Source: Parasporobacterium sp. | Lineage (GTDB): Bacteria > Bacillota > Clostridia > Lachnospirales > Lachnospiraceae | Assembly (NCBI GenBank): GCA_017459985.1 | Contig: JAFUBX010000002.1 | Location: 78,244 to 142,243, forward strand | Length of the DNA stretch: 64,000 nucleotides | Reading direction: 5' to 3' | Shown: in pieces, positions 42,918 through 51,700 of the stretch | Layout: each line of letters starts with the position of its first letter | Position numbering within the stretch: the first letter of the stretch is position 1 | Program-made: the position numbers and the translations under genes | Notes under the pieces: model-generated | Databases searched by the model: none | What the model saw: only the letters and a program-made list of their open reading frames with translations | What the model was told of the DNA's origin: nothing

Positions 42918-44279
42918 ATGAGTAAATCCTCTGTCCGGCAGGGATCCGACGGGACTCTGAACATGACCGAAGGCAGTACCAGCAAAATGATCATCCGGTT
43001 TGCTTTTCCCATTTTCCTGAGCCAGGTTTTTCAACAATTATATAATACGGCGGATACGTTTATCGTCGGCCGCTATCTCGGCACGGACGCCCTGGCGGCC
43101 GTCAGCTCCTCCGGGACACTGATCTTTATGCTGATCAGCTTTGTCATGGGCGCTTCCATGGGAGCGGGCGTCGTCATTTCCCGCTTTTTCGGCGCCAATG
43201 ACCGGGAAAGTGTCAGCAAGGCGATCCATACAAATATCCTCGTGGGACTGATCGCTTCGGCGGTCATGACTGCCGTCGGCGTTTTATTTACCCCGGCCTT
43301 CCTCCGGTGGATGAACGTGGACGCGGAGGTCATGCCCCAGTCGGTGGAGTATTTCCGGTATTATTTCTGGGGTGTATCCACGATCATCATGTACAATGTG
43401 CTGAAGGGGATCATGAATGCGGTCGGCGACAGCAAGCGCCCTTTGTATTACCTGATCACGTCTTCCCTGCTGAATATTGCCCTTGATTATCTGTTTATCG
43501 GCGTATTCGGCTGGGGCGTCTGGTCTGCTGCCATTGCCACCGTGATCTCCCAGCTGGCAAGCTGCATTCTCTGCCTGATCCATCTGCTGAAAAAGGACCG
43601 CATCTATACCGTGAACCCGCGGAAACTGGCGATCCACCGGTATGTTCTGATCCTGATGCTGAAGTACGGCCTGCCTTCCGGGATCCAGAACAGTGTCATC
43701 GGCCTGGCCAATGTCTTTGTCCAGTCCCAGATCAATTCCTTCGGGATGATGGCCATGGCTGCCTTCGGAACCTACTCCAAGATCGAAGGATTCGCATTCC
43801 TTCCCATCATGAGCTTTACCATGTCGATCACGACTTTCGTCAGCCAGAATCTGGGAGCCCGCCTTCCGGACCGGGCCAGAAAAGGTGCGACCTTCGGGAT
43901 CCTTACCACGGTCCTGCTGGCGGAGATCATCGGGGCTGCCATCTATCTGTTCGCCCCCTCCCTGATCCGCCTGTTCGACAGTACCCGGGAAGTGGTTGCC
44001 TTCGGCACCACCCAGGCCCATACGGAAGCGCTGTTCTACGGCCTGCTGGCGCTGGCCCATGCCATTGCCGCTGTCTGCAGAGGGGCGGGCAAGGCCTTCG
44101 TGCCGATGACGATCATGCTGTCTATCTGGTGTGTTCTGCGGATCGCCTATATCTATGCGGTCATGCACCTCTTCGGGGAGATCGGATATATTTACTGGGC
44201 CTATCCGCTTACCTGGGGCCTCAGCGATATCATCTACCTGATCTATTATCTGCGGTCAGACTGGGCGAAGGACTTTTAA
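42918..44279 (+). CDS. MATE family efflux transporter
   Basis: 453 residues with about twelve hydrophobic helices. FAFPIFLSQVFQQLYNTADTFIVGRYLGTDALAAV and later SFTMSITTFVSQNLGARLPDRARKG are family hallmarks. It exports cationic compounds by ion antiport. The first ATG has no good ribosome site; M16 (MTEGSTSKMII) is an alternative start. It is divergent from the threonine aldolase-like gene. It is only distantly similar to the other MATE protein at the window start. Confidence 0.9.
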   Translation: MSKSSVRQGSDGTLNMTEGSTSKMIIRFAFPIFLSQVFQQLYNTADTFIVGRYLGTDALAAVSSSGTLIFMLISFVMGASMGAGVVISRFFGANDRESVSKAIHTNILVGLIASAVMTAVGVLFTPAFLRWMNVDAEVMPQSVEYFRYYFWGVSTIIMYNVLKGIMNAVGDSKRPLYYLITSSLLNIALDYLFIGVFGWGVWSAAIATVISQLASCILCLIHLLKKDRIYTVNPRKLAIHRYVLILMLKYGLPSGIQNSVIGLANVFVQSQINSFGMMAMAAFGTYSKIEGFAFLPIMSFTMSITTFVSQNLGARLPDRARKGATFGILTTVLLAEIIGAAIYLFAPSLIRLFDSTREVVAFGTTQAHTEALFYGLLALAHAIAAVCRGAGKAFVPMTIMLSIWCVLRIAYIYAVMHLFGEIGYIYWAYPLTWGLSDIIYLIYYLRSDWAKDF

Positions 44280-44348
44280 AGGGCCTTCGTTCTTTAGCTG
44301 CAACTTTATCAGATAAGTTTTTCGTTGTAAATCAGAATTGTGCGGTGC

Positions 44349-45896
44349 TCACCCCTGCTCCAGCAGATGAAAGGTCAGGTGCAGATGCAGCAGTTCGTCC
44401 TTGTCTGCCAGGGTGGTCTGACCGATCTCGCAGATCCGTTTCAGGCGATAAATCATGGTGGAGCGGTGAATAAACAGTTCCTGGGCTGTCCGCAGGGTGT
44501 TCATCTGATTGTCCAGATAGCAGCGCAGGGTTTCCAGCAGTGATGTCCCGTTCTCTTCATCGTATTTTCTGATCTTGTAATAGACAGGGGAGTACAGCTC
44601 TTCTTTTTCAAATTCACTGGTTGCCATGCTGAAGATATAATTCAGAACGTAATCCCCAAAGCTGTGACGCCACTCGGAGGGGTTTTCCTTCTGTCCGATA
44701 TCCAGAACGATCTGTGCCTGCCGGTAATATTTGCGGATCTTGTACAGATCCCGGCAGGGATTGCTGGTGCCCGCGCGGAAATTGTTTTCCCGGATAAATA
44801 CAGCAAACTGCTGAAAGAAATCGGAGCTGCTCCTTTGCGAGACCGTCTGATTGACAACCATGACCAGATCATTCTCCGGCACAAAGGCCAGGCTCTCCGG
44901 GAATTCCTTCCGAAGTTCCCTGCAGTAATAAGCTCCGGTATTGTCTGAACGAAATCCCGGATCAAACTTCAGGCACAGAACACAATACTGATCCGAAGGC
45001 TGCCATCCCAGACTGCCCAGTTCCATATCCAGAGCCGCTTTATTGACAATATCTTTCCGGATCATGTCAGACAGCAGCCCTGCAAGAGGAGAGTGCTCCT
45101 GCCCCTGAACCTCCGCCATTTCCTCGAGAAGTTCCAGAATTTTCTCCTCCAGAATCCGCACCAGCGTCTCATCAGAAGGGCGGAAGGGCCGGATACATTC
45201 CGTCACTGCAATCCGGTAGGCAAAGACTCCGTCCAAATAAATATTCTTATTCATCGTCCGGAACGGAAGCACCTCGTCATCCAGGATCGTGATCTCCCGG
45301 CATTCCGACATACTGTGATAAGCGGCATTGGTGCGGAGCATACTCATGATGTCCGGGGAGACCGCTTCCGGATTGTAATGATCTGTAATCGACTGGTATC
45401 CGCCGAACTTGCGGTTCGTCCGGGTCATTGCCAGCAGATGAAAGGAAGAATTCATAAGACTGAGTCCGTTTTCAAGCACCGGATCCGTGATTTCCAGCAG
45501 ATCCTGAAACACTTCCTGCAAAGGCCCCGAGGCGTGAAGCCCCTCCATCTGCCGCTCCCACCGGTCAAACATCCGAAAGATCCCATTGATCTCATTGCTC
45601 AGGGAAAAGATATCTGTTTCCGGATCCAGTTCCGCAAACTGTCCAAATAAATATCCTTGTTCCCGGACCCTTTCCGGAGCTGCTCCGATACTGAGCAGAG
45701 CGCAGCCAGGCACATACCGGAGAGACTCCGGAAGATCTGCTCCGAAAGATATATATAAAACGTCTGATTGAAGCTCCGCTCCCGCCCGATAAAATTCCGC
45801 TCTTTCCAGGCACATCTCACCGGAACTGCCGGAGAGATCTATCCTGCAGTCTTCGCATTTCAGCCGTTCTGTTATCATCTCCAACGAAATCTTCAT
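44349..45896 (-). CDS. PucR family transcriptional regulator 2
   Basis: 515 residues after AAAGGAGGATGCA. The central region (GLSLMNSSFHLLAMTRTNRKFGG) and the C-terminal HTH_30 motif LLETLRCYLDNQMNTLRTAQELFIHRSTMIYRLKRICEIGQTTL match PucR/CdaR-type activators. It is divergent from a UroD-family gene at 46117 with a perfect inverted repeat in between, repeating the arrangement at 36164-38858. Effector unknown. Confidence 0.88.
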   Translation of the reverse strand: MKISLEMITERLKCEDCRIDLSGSSGEMCLERAEFYRAGAELQSDVLYISFGADLPESLRYVPGCALLSIGAAPERVREQGYLFGQFAELDPETDIFSLSNEINGIFRMFDRWERQMEGLHASGPLQEVFQDLLEITDPVLENGLSLMNSSFHLLAMTRTNRKFGGYQSITDHYNPEAVSPDIMSMLRTNAAYHSMSECREITILDDEVLPFRTMNKNIYLDGVFAYRIAVTECIRPFRPSDETLVRILEEKILELLEEMAEVQGQEHSPLAGLLSDMIRKDIVNKAALDMELGSLGWQPSDQYCVLCLKFDPGFRSDNTGAYYCRELRKEFPESLAFVPENDLVMVVNQTVSQRSSSDFFQQFAVFIRENNFRAGTSNPCRDLYKIRKYYRQAQIVLDIGQKENPSEWRHSFGDYVLNYIFSMATSEFEKEELYSPVYYKIRKYDEENGTSLLETLRCYLDNQMNTLRTAQELFIHRSTMIYRLKRICEIGQTTLADKDELLHLHLTFHLLEQG

Positions 45897-45908
45897 TGCA
45901 TCCTCCTT

Positions 45909-45931
45909 TATTCCTACAAAGTGTAGGAATA
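45909..45931. promoter_or_regulatory. Perfect inverted repeat upstream of PucR gene 2
   Basis: TATTCCTACA-AAG-TGTAGGAATA, two perfect 10-base arms, 13 bases before the regulator start codon. A half-site-like TGTAGGA recurs near 45956. Likely binding site for the regulator itself. Confidence 0.6.
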
Positions 45932-45961
45932 ATCTGCTGATTTGTCAATAAGACTGTAGGA

Positions 45962-45989
45962 TTTACAAACCGGATCCTTTCGATATAAT
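45962..45989 (+). promoter_or_regulatory. Promoter of UroD-family gene 2
   Basis: TTTACA and a perfect TATAAT with 16-base spacing, giving a leader of about 120 bases before the start at 46117. Confidence 0.5.
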
Positions 45990-46116
45990 AGTATTGTAAA
46001 ATACGGATTATGGCAGTTTGCCAGCCGCAGAGTCAAAAAGAGGGGTGCTGCCGGATTTTGTCTTCCGCTCAGGAAACCGGGCGGAAGCGGATCCGGTCAT
46101 TCACAGGAGGGATTTT

Positions 46117-47115
46117 ATGTTAACAGTAAAAGAGAACTTACGCGAAACGATGAAAAAGGATGGCCATCCGGACCGTTTTGTCAATGGCTGGGAATTTGTG
46201 AACTGTCTGTTCCCCGCCAGTTACTATATGGGGGATTATCCGCTCAAACCCGGCGATCAGGGATACGATATGTATGGCGTATTCTGGGATTTTCCGGTGG
46301 GACAGATGGGGGCCTATCCGGTTCATGACGACGCCCACCGTCTGGTGAAGGATATCACCGAGTGGAGAGAGGTTGTGAAACGTCCCGTAGTTCCGGAAGC
46401 TCCGGAATACTGGGGAATGCTCAACGGGATCGCAGCCAGGACGGACCGGGAGAATCAGTACATTACCGCGCTTCATCCCCAGGGCGTTTTTGAACGTCTT
46501 CACAATCTGATGGGTATGGAAGATGCCATGGCCGCTTTCTATGAGGATCCGGACGAAGTTCAGGCACTCATTGATTTCATTGTCGATGTGGAACTGGAGT
46601 ATGCCAAAGTCATGATCGAGCGGGTCGGAATCGAAGCGGTTCTTCATCATGACGACTGGGGAAGCCTGCAGACCACCTTTATGTCTCCGGCCATGTTTGA
46701 TGAATTCATCACTCCGGCATACAAGAAGATCTACGGTTACTATAAGAAAAGCGGCGTACTGGTCATCCATCACAATGACGCGTACTCCGCAACCCTGGTT
46801 CCTTCCATGATCGAAATGGGAGTTGATATCTGGCAGGGCCCGACACCGACCAACAACATTCCGGAACTCATCGAGAAATACGGCGGTCAGATCACCTTCA
46901 TGGGCGAGATCGAGACCAAACTTCTGGATCTTCCGGACTGGACAGAAGAACAGGTGGAAAAAGAAGTGGAACGTGCCTGCACCAAATGCGGATGCCACAG
47001 CTTCATCCCGTGCCTGACCGCAGGTACTCCGCTGACCGCATTCCCGGGCGTCGGCCAGGCGGTCAGCAAACAGATCGCTGTCATGAGCGAGAAAATGAAA
47101 GGCATCCTGTTCTAA
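46117..47115 (+). CDS. Uroporphyrinogen decarboxylase family protein 2
   Basis: 332 residues from ATG 46117 after AGGAGGGATTTT; the longer open frame is rejected. The URO-D fold is shown by GVFERLHNLMGMEDAMAAFYEDPDEVQALIDFIVDVELEYAKVM, HHDDWGSLQTTFMSPAMFDEFITPAYKKIYGYYKKSGVLVIHHNDAYS and DIWQGPTPTNNIPELIEKYGGQITFMGEIE. A histidine-rich segment (VIHHND) stands where methyltransferase relatives bind zinc, and CTKCGCHSFIPC adds three nearby cysteines. It pairs with PucR gene 2. It is not closely similar to protein 1. Substrate unknown. Confidence 0.83.
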   Translation: MLTVKENLRETMKKDGHPDRFVNGWEFVNCLFPASYYMGDYPLKPGDQGYDMYGVFWDFPVGQMGAYPVHDDAHRLVKDITEWREVVKRPVVPEAPEYWGMLNGIAARTDRENQYITALHPQGVFERLHNLMGMEDAMAAFYEDPDEVQALIDFIVDVELEYAKVMIERVGIEAVLHHDDWGSLQTTFMSPAMFDEFITPAYKKIYGYYKKSGVLVIHHNDAYSATLVPSMIEMGVDIWQGPTPTNNIPELIEKYGGQITFMGEIETKLLDLPDWTEEQVEKEVERACTKCGCHSFIPCLTAGTPLTAFPGVGQAVSKQIAVMSEKMKGILF

Positions 47116-47186
47116 GACCCGGCGTCTCCCCGGAAGGATTTTGCAGGAATGACTGCATCGCCGGAATGATCCTATTGCCGCAATAC

Positions 47187-47225
47187 AAATTACCGCAGAT
47201 CTCAAAGAGAAATCTGCGGTAATTT
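47187..47225. terminator. Bidirectional terminator between UroD gene 2 and the secreted protein gene
   Basis: Stem AAATTACCGCAGAT / ATCTGCGGTAATTT, 14 perfect pairs, followed by T on both strands. Confidence 0.88.
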
Positions 47226-47299
47226 TTATAGAATCTTATTACATGAAGCTTCGTGCTCCGTACTTACGGATCGGAAACTCCTGCCGGATTATTTCCGGA

Positions 47300-49972
47300 T
47301 TATTTTCCGGCTACTGCCACGAACTCGTCGTAGGTCATGGCTGTGCCGTTTTCCAGCATTCCGTTGAAGAACATGTCTCCCGGGAACTGGCTGTAATCAT
47401 TGGCTTCAATGCAGGCCTGGAATTCAGGAAGCTGCTCTTCCGTCATGGAAGCATTCACTTCGAATTCAGCCATCAGCCACTGATTCATGTACTCCTTGTA
47501 AGCTGCCAGCATGTCATCATCAGATGCAGCCGGTGCTTCTGCTGCTGCGGGAGCTTCCACTGCTGCTTCCGGAGCTGCTTCTGCCGGAGACTCGCCTTCC
47601 GGAGATTCTGCAGGAGCTTCGCCTTCGGATTCGCCTTCACCGCTTTCGCCTTCTGCAGATTCGCCGCCGCCGGACTCTCCGCCTGAGCTGTCAGGCTCAT
47701 CCAGTTCTACGAAATCCTTGCTGACGGTATAGCTGCCGTCTTCTTCCACGACCAGCCATCCCTGAAGTCCGAATGCCACATCGAGGATTGCAACGCCGCT
47801 GACCGGTTCTGCAGAACCAACATAGTAGAACAGGCCGTTGTCGATCATGATCTCGCTGTATTTTCCGGTTGCTTCGGTTCTGTAGTTCTCGCCGACAACC
47901 CATTCAGAGGTATCAACCTTGCCGCCTGCACCGCCGGAGGACATATCGCCCAGTTCGCCGGCTTCGATCTCGCCGGTATAAGCTTCGCCGTCAATGTACA
48001 GAGTTGCGCCTTCCGCTACGGTTACGGTACCTTCGTTTACAAGGCCTTTGATGTAGCTGTCGGAGGTAACATTCCAGGTTGCGCCTTCGGCTACCTGAAC
48101 CATCACGTTCGGGCCAGCCATTACTTTGTTGATCACATGAGAGATGATGTAGTACTCATTCATGGTGAACTCAGTGATCTGGATGTAAGCTGCCTGAGCT
48201 TCATCTTCTACGATGTTGCCGTCAGCATCCATCAGAGCATACTTCACAGTGCATGCATCGCCGCCGTTCGGAGCAATGCCGTCGCCGTATCTTTCTGCCA
48301 GAGTATCCAGGAAAGCAACAGCGCCTTCATTGTAAGGAAGACCGTGAACTGCAGAGGTGGAGGAGATCGCACCGTCTAAGGTAACGTTCTTCTCGATGTT
48401 GACCATCAGTCCGCCTGCGGCTGTGCCTGCGCCGGTGCCGGTTCCGTTGTAAACATCGCCGGTGTAGGTCACTGCATTGCCTTCTGCGTCGGTGGTAAGA
48501 AGCAGAGTGGTGTTGTAAGCGCCGCCCTCAGCCGGAGCTACGAAACCTGCTTCGTTTGCATCTGCGAAACCGGAAGAGAATGTCGGCATTCCCCATGCTT
48601 CGCCGGTCCATTTTGCCAGACCCTGCTCACCGGTGGTATCTCCGCCTGCGCCGGATGTGCCGTATCCGTCATCGTCGTCCATCATCTGGAAGATGATTCC
48701 GCTCTTCGGATTCATTTCAGCACCGGATACCGTATAAGTAGAGTTCTGAGCTCCTCTTACGAGGATAACTGCTTCTTCTGTATTCCATACAGAACCTGCA
48801 TCCAGGATGGTGTCAGCAGCACCCTGATGGTCCATAACACCAAATACAGAGGTAACAACGGTCGGCTGGCCCTCCCCTTCATAGGTGTAAAGCTCTTCGC
48901 CGGTCATTGCATTGGTCAGTACCAGTCCGTCATAGGAAGGTCCGTAATAGGTCGGGCCTGCGCCGGTCAGGATGGTTGCATAGGTGGTTCCGTCGATGGT
49001 TGCGCCATAGAAGTTCTCGATGGAGGAACCGATGTTGTAGGTACCGTAAGCGGATCCGTAGTTCTTCTCATATCCGAACAGAGCTGCGCCGCCGTTCATG
49101 GAAGTGGAGCTGTCGTTGCCGGTAGGATCTTCGCCGTCATATTCGGTAACCTTCAGAGTGGAGTTTAATACGTTCACAGTCGGCTGTGTGCAGTCGTCGG
49201 TGGAGATGACTGCCCATCCGCCGGATTCCATTGTGGAATCGATCAGGTTGTAAGAGCTGTATTTTCCTAATACGTTAGCTGCACGAACGCCGCCATAGAT
49301 ACCAAGGATCCACGGAGGAGAAATCATGTAAGCCTGAGCTGCTGTGGAAGCATATCCTTCATAAGCTTCGGTCAGCGGGTTGGAGCCCTTGGTCAGGATG
49401 TTGGAATTGATCACATATGCGTTTGCAAATGCATCAACAACCACGGCGTCACGTCCGAAACCGTCGGTTGTGATATCCACATTCTCCAGGGTCATGGTGG
49501 TGTTGGTTCCTTCAGCACCGGTTGCTACGAATACAACACCTGCGCCTGTGAAGTCGTTGGCGTTCTTGCCGTCAGACTCATCAGAGAATACAAATGTGGA
49601 ATCGGAAACAACTGCTGCTGTATCTGCCTCGCCGCCGTTTACATACAGATAAGTTGTATTGGTAGCGCCGAGATCGTTGAGAGCATCTCCCAGTTCAGAT
49701 GTAACATTGACATCAGAGATGGTAACTACGCCGTCAACTACTTCTGCCTGGTCTGCCAGAGAGCCGGTGACATCTTCGCCTTCCGCGTTTACACCGACAT
49801 ATAAGCTGGACTCAACGCCCTTGGTTGCCCATGCAGGGATCAGAGCGCCGACTACAGTCGGATCGCCGTCGATGCCTAAGGCTGCATCCGCTGCGAAGAC
49901 GCTGCCTGCCATGAACACGGTCATGAGAGCAGCCATCAGAAGTGCAAAAATAGATCTGCTGATTTTCTTCAT
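47300..49972 (-). CDS. Large secreted protein, probable beta-helix, unknown function
   Basis: 890 residues with a signal peptide (MKKISRSIFALLMAALMTVFMAGSVFA). Residues about 100-660 contain repeated short strands ending in Asn, Ser or Thr turns (FVFSDESDGKNANDFTGAGVVFVATG, NTTMTLENVDITTDGFGRDAVVVDAFANAYVINSNI, NVLNSTLKVTEYDGED), as in right-handed parallel beta-helices. A Ser/Gly/Glu/Pro/Ala-rich linker (about 760-820) follows, then a compact C-terminal domain. No sortase motif, anchor or catalytic signature is seen. The linker resembles that of the tannase-like protein, and an OmpR-type repeat lies upstream. Stand-alone gene between terminators. Confidence 0.75.
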   Translation of the reverse strand: MKKISRSIFALLMAALMTVFMAGSVFAADAALGIDGDPTVVGALIPAWATKGVESSLYVGVNAEGEDVTGSLADQAEVVDGVVTISDVNVTSELGDALNDLGATNTTYLYVNGGEADTAAVVSDSTFVFSDESDGKNANDFTGAGVVFVATGAEGTNTTMTLENVDITTDGFGRDAVVVDAFANAYVINSNILTKGSNPLTEAYEGYASTAAQAYMISPPWILGIYGGVRAANVLGKYSSYNLIDSTMESGGWAVISTDDCTQPTVNVLNSTLKVTEYDGEDPTGNDSSTSMNGGAALFGYEKNYGSAYGTYNIGSSIENFYGATIDGTTYATILTGAGPTYYGPSYDGLVLTNAMTGEELYTYEGEGQPTVVTSVFGVMDHQGAADTILDAGSVWNTEEAVILVRGAQNSTYTVSGAEMNPKSGIIFQMMDDDDGYGTSGAGGDTTGEQGLAKWTGEAWGMPTFSSGFADANEAGFVAPAEGGAYNTTLLLTTDAEGNAVTYTGDVYNGTGTGAGTAAGGLMVNIEKNVTLDGAISSTSAVHGLPYNEGAVAFLDTLAERYGDGIAPNGGDACTVKYALMDADGNIVEDEAQAAYIQITEFTMNEYYIISHVINKVMAGPNVMVQVAEGATWNVTSDSYIKGLVNEGTVTVAEGATLYIDGEAYTGEIEAGELGDMSSGGAGGKVDTSEWVVGENYRTEATGKYSEIMIDNGLFYYVGSAEPVSGVAILDVAFGLQGWLVVEEDGSYTVSKDFVELDEPDSSGGESGGGESAEGESGEGESEGEAPAESPEGESPAEAAPEAAVEAPAAAEAPAASDDDMLAAYKEYMNQWLMAEFEVNASMTEEQLPEFQACIEANDYSQFPGDMFFNGMLENGTAMTYDEFVAVAGK

Positions 49973-50140
49973 TTTTTCCCTCCTATATAATGTGTCTAAC
50001 CTTATTACAGGTATGAGAATTATATCTTAATTTTGGATGGGAATTCAATAAGTCAGATGTTGCGTTTCATTTAAAACTCTGCCGGGCTCAAGGTCATCTT
50101 GAGCATAATTCCCGGCCGGGGTTTGTAAGAATTGCATAAA

Positions 50141-50159
50141 ACTTAAACCAACCTTAATA
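50141..50159 (-). promoter_or_regulatory. OmpR-type direct-repeat operator, copy 3
   Basis: The plus strand reads ACTTAAACCAACCTTAATA. On the minus strand two TTAA cores lie 11 bases apart, matching copies 1 and 2 in sequence and orientation. It is about 170 bases upstream of the beta-helix gene. It also lies 80 bases before the sugar isomerase gene at 50242, so the target could be either. Confidence 0.4.
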
Positions 50160-50241
50160 AAAAATTCATGATTCTTTCTTATTTCCGGCTTCTGTGCTAT
50201 ACTCTCGCAGATTCTAAAAACGGCAGGGAAAGGAAGATCAG

Positions 50242-51108
50242 ATGAATACAAACGATCGTATAAAACTCGGAATCCAGATGTTTAATTTTCTCCCCGGCGG
50301 AGACTGGGAACAGCTTTCTTCCCAGGAAGAGGTGGAAGAGCTGCTCTCACAGATCGCAGCCGCCGGATATGACGGCGTAGAGTGGTGCAATTTCCTGTTC
50401 CGGGAGGATTTCCCCGATCTTATTTCTATCAAGAAGAAAATGGACACGCTGGGACTTGAGACCGTCAGTCTGCATTTTCATCTGAATCCGTCGGAGCCGA
50501 CGGAGGAAACCGCCCGCACCGCAGTCAAAAGATGCCGACTCCTCGGAACTGACAAACTGATCTTCGCTTATTCTCTTCCAACGATGTTCGGAATTGAACC
50601 GGACGGGGACGGACGTTACACTCCGGAACAGATCGACGACTGGGCCGTGCAGGCGGACCAGGTGCTGTCGGTACTGAAAAATGCCTGTGAAGGAACCGGT
50701 ATCAACGTCCTGTATCACAACCATAAGCCGGAATTTCTCACCGGCACGCAGGGGCGGTATTTTATGGATCTGATCCATCCCCATGGCCTGGAGCCGGATG
50801 TGTACTGGGTCTCAAAGGGCCTTGACGGAAAGGTCTCTTCCGCCCTGGATTATATCCGCATCCGCCGGAAGGACGTGGCGCTCCTTCATGTGAAGGATGG
50901 TCTGAACGGGTCGGTGTTCACCGGAGAAATGTGCGGATGGGGAAAGGGAACCTTCCCTCTGCAGACGATCGTCGACTGCGCGAAGGAGCTGGATCTTGAC
51001 TGGATCGTGATCGAAAACGACGCCCCGAAGAATTTCGGCACTTCCGGACTTGAAGATGCCCGGGAAAGCGCCGCCTACGCTGCCGCACAGATCAATTTCC
51101 GGAAATAA
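50242..51108 (+). CDS. Sugar phosphate isomerase/epimerase (AP endonuclease 2-like TIM barrel)
   Basis: 288 residues after AAAGGAAGATCAG. GIQMFNFLPGGDWEQLSSQEEVEELLSQIAAAGYDGVEWCNF, the metal-ligand segments VSLHFHLNP, LYHNHKPEF and DVALLHVKDG, and WIVIENDAP match the xylose isomerase-like TIM-barrel family. Members isomerise or epimerise free or phosphorylated sugars and inositols. No pathway partner adjoins, so the substrate is unknown. Confidence 0.85.
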   Translation: MNTNDRIKLGIQMFNFLPGGDWEQLSSQEEVEELLSQIAAAGYDGVEWCNFLFREDFPDLISIKKKMDTLGLETVSLHFHLNPSEPTEETARTAVKRCRLLGTDKLIFAYSLPTMFGIEPDGDGRYTPEQIDDWAVQADQVLSVLKNACEGTGINVLYHNHKPEFLTGTQGRYFMDLIHPHGLEPDVYWVSKGLDGKVSSALDYIRIRRKDVALLHVKDGLNGSVFTGEMCGWGKGTFPLQTIVDCAKELDLDWIVIENDAPKNFGTSGLEDARESAAYAAAQINFRK

Positions 51109-51164
51109 CAGATCCGGTTGCGAATTCCCCGGGATCCTGCTATAGTACCTCCGTAAGCCCTTGT

Positions 51165-51620
51165 TTATGAACGAGGCTTCCGGTTATTCTTTGATTTCCT
51201 TAACCGGAGCCTCAACAGACTGGATTCGAATCCTTTCAGGATGGCATCATAGGTTCCGGCAAGATAAGTATTCCTGGGAAATGTTTCATTCCAGTTCTGC
51301 CGTACCTCTTCCGCAAAGGCCAGCGCCGGATCCCCGTATCTGTGCGCTGCGGGAGAAAAGTATAATGCTAATATCTGCTTATCCTGAAAAGACGCCTTCT
51401 TACGGTCTTTTCGGGGAAGCTCCTTCCAGCTGCGCTCCAGTTCCAGAACCATCCGGGCAGCAGCCTTTTCCCTGGAAGCCTGATCAGGCAGTTCCAGATC
51501 CAGCCTGTCAAATAAAGACCTGCACTGTTCTTCAAACTGCGGGAAAGATGCGGCATATTCGTCGTATTCAAACTTGTTCATGAGATTCCTGGAGTTTTGG
51601 ATCAGTTGTGCAAATTCCAT
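51165..51620 (-). CDS. Hypothetical cytosolic protein
   Basis: 151 residues after GGAGGAAACGCACC. Mostly helical and charged: MEFAQLIQNSRNLMNKFEYDEYAASFPQFEEQCRSLFDRLDLELPD, central ARMVLELERSWKELPRKDRKKASFQDKQILALYFSPAAHRYGDPALAFAEEV and C-terminal FPRNTYLAGTYDAILKGFESSLLRLRLRK. No family recognised. It is divergent from the frameshifted response regulator at 51701. Confidence 0.65.
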   Translation of the reverse strand: MEFAQLIQNSRNLMNKFEYDEYAASFPQFEEQCRSLFDRLDLELPDQASREKAAARMVLELERSWKELPRKDRKKASFQDKQILALYFSPAAHRYGDPALAFAEEVRQNWNETFPRNTYLAGTYDAILKGFESSLLRLRLRKSKNNRKPRS

Positions 51621-51700
51621 GGTGCGTTTCCTCCGGTATTGATGGAATTCATTATAGTATGCCGCCGGAAATGCTTCAATCAGAATCGTTAGGACCTGCT

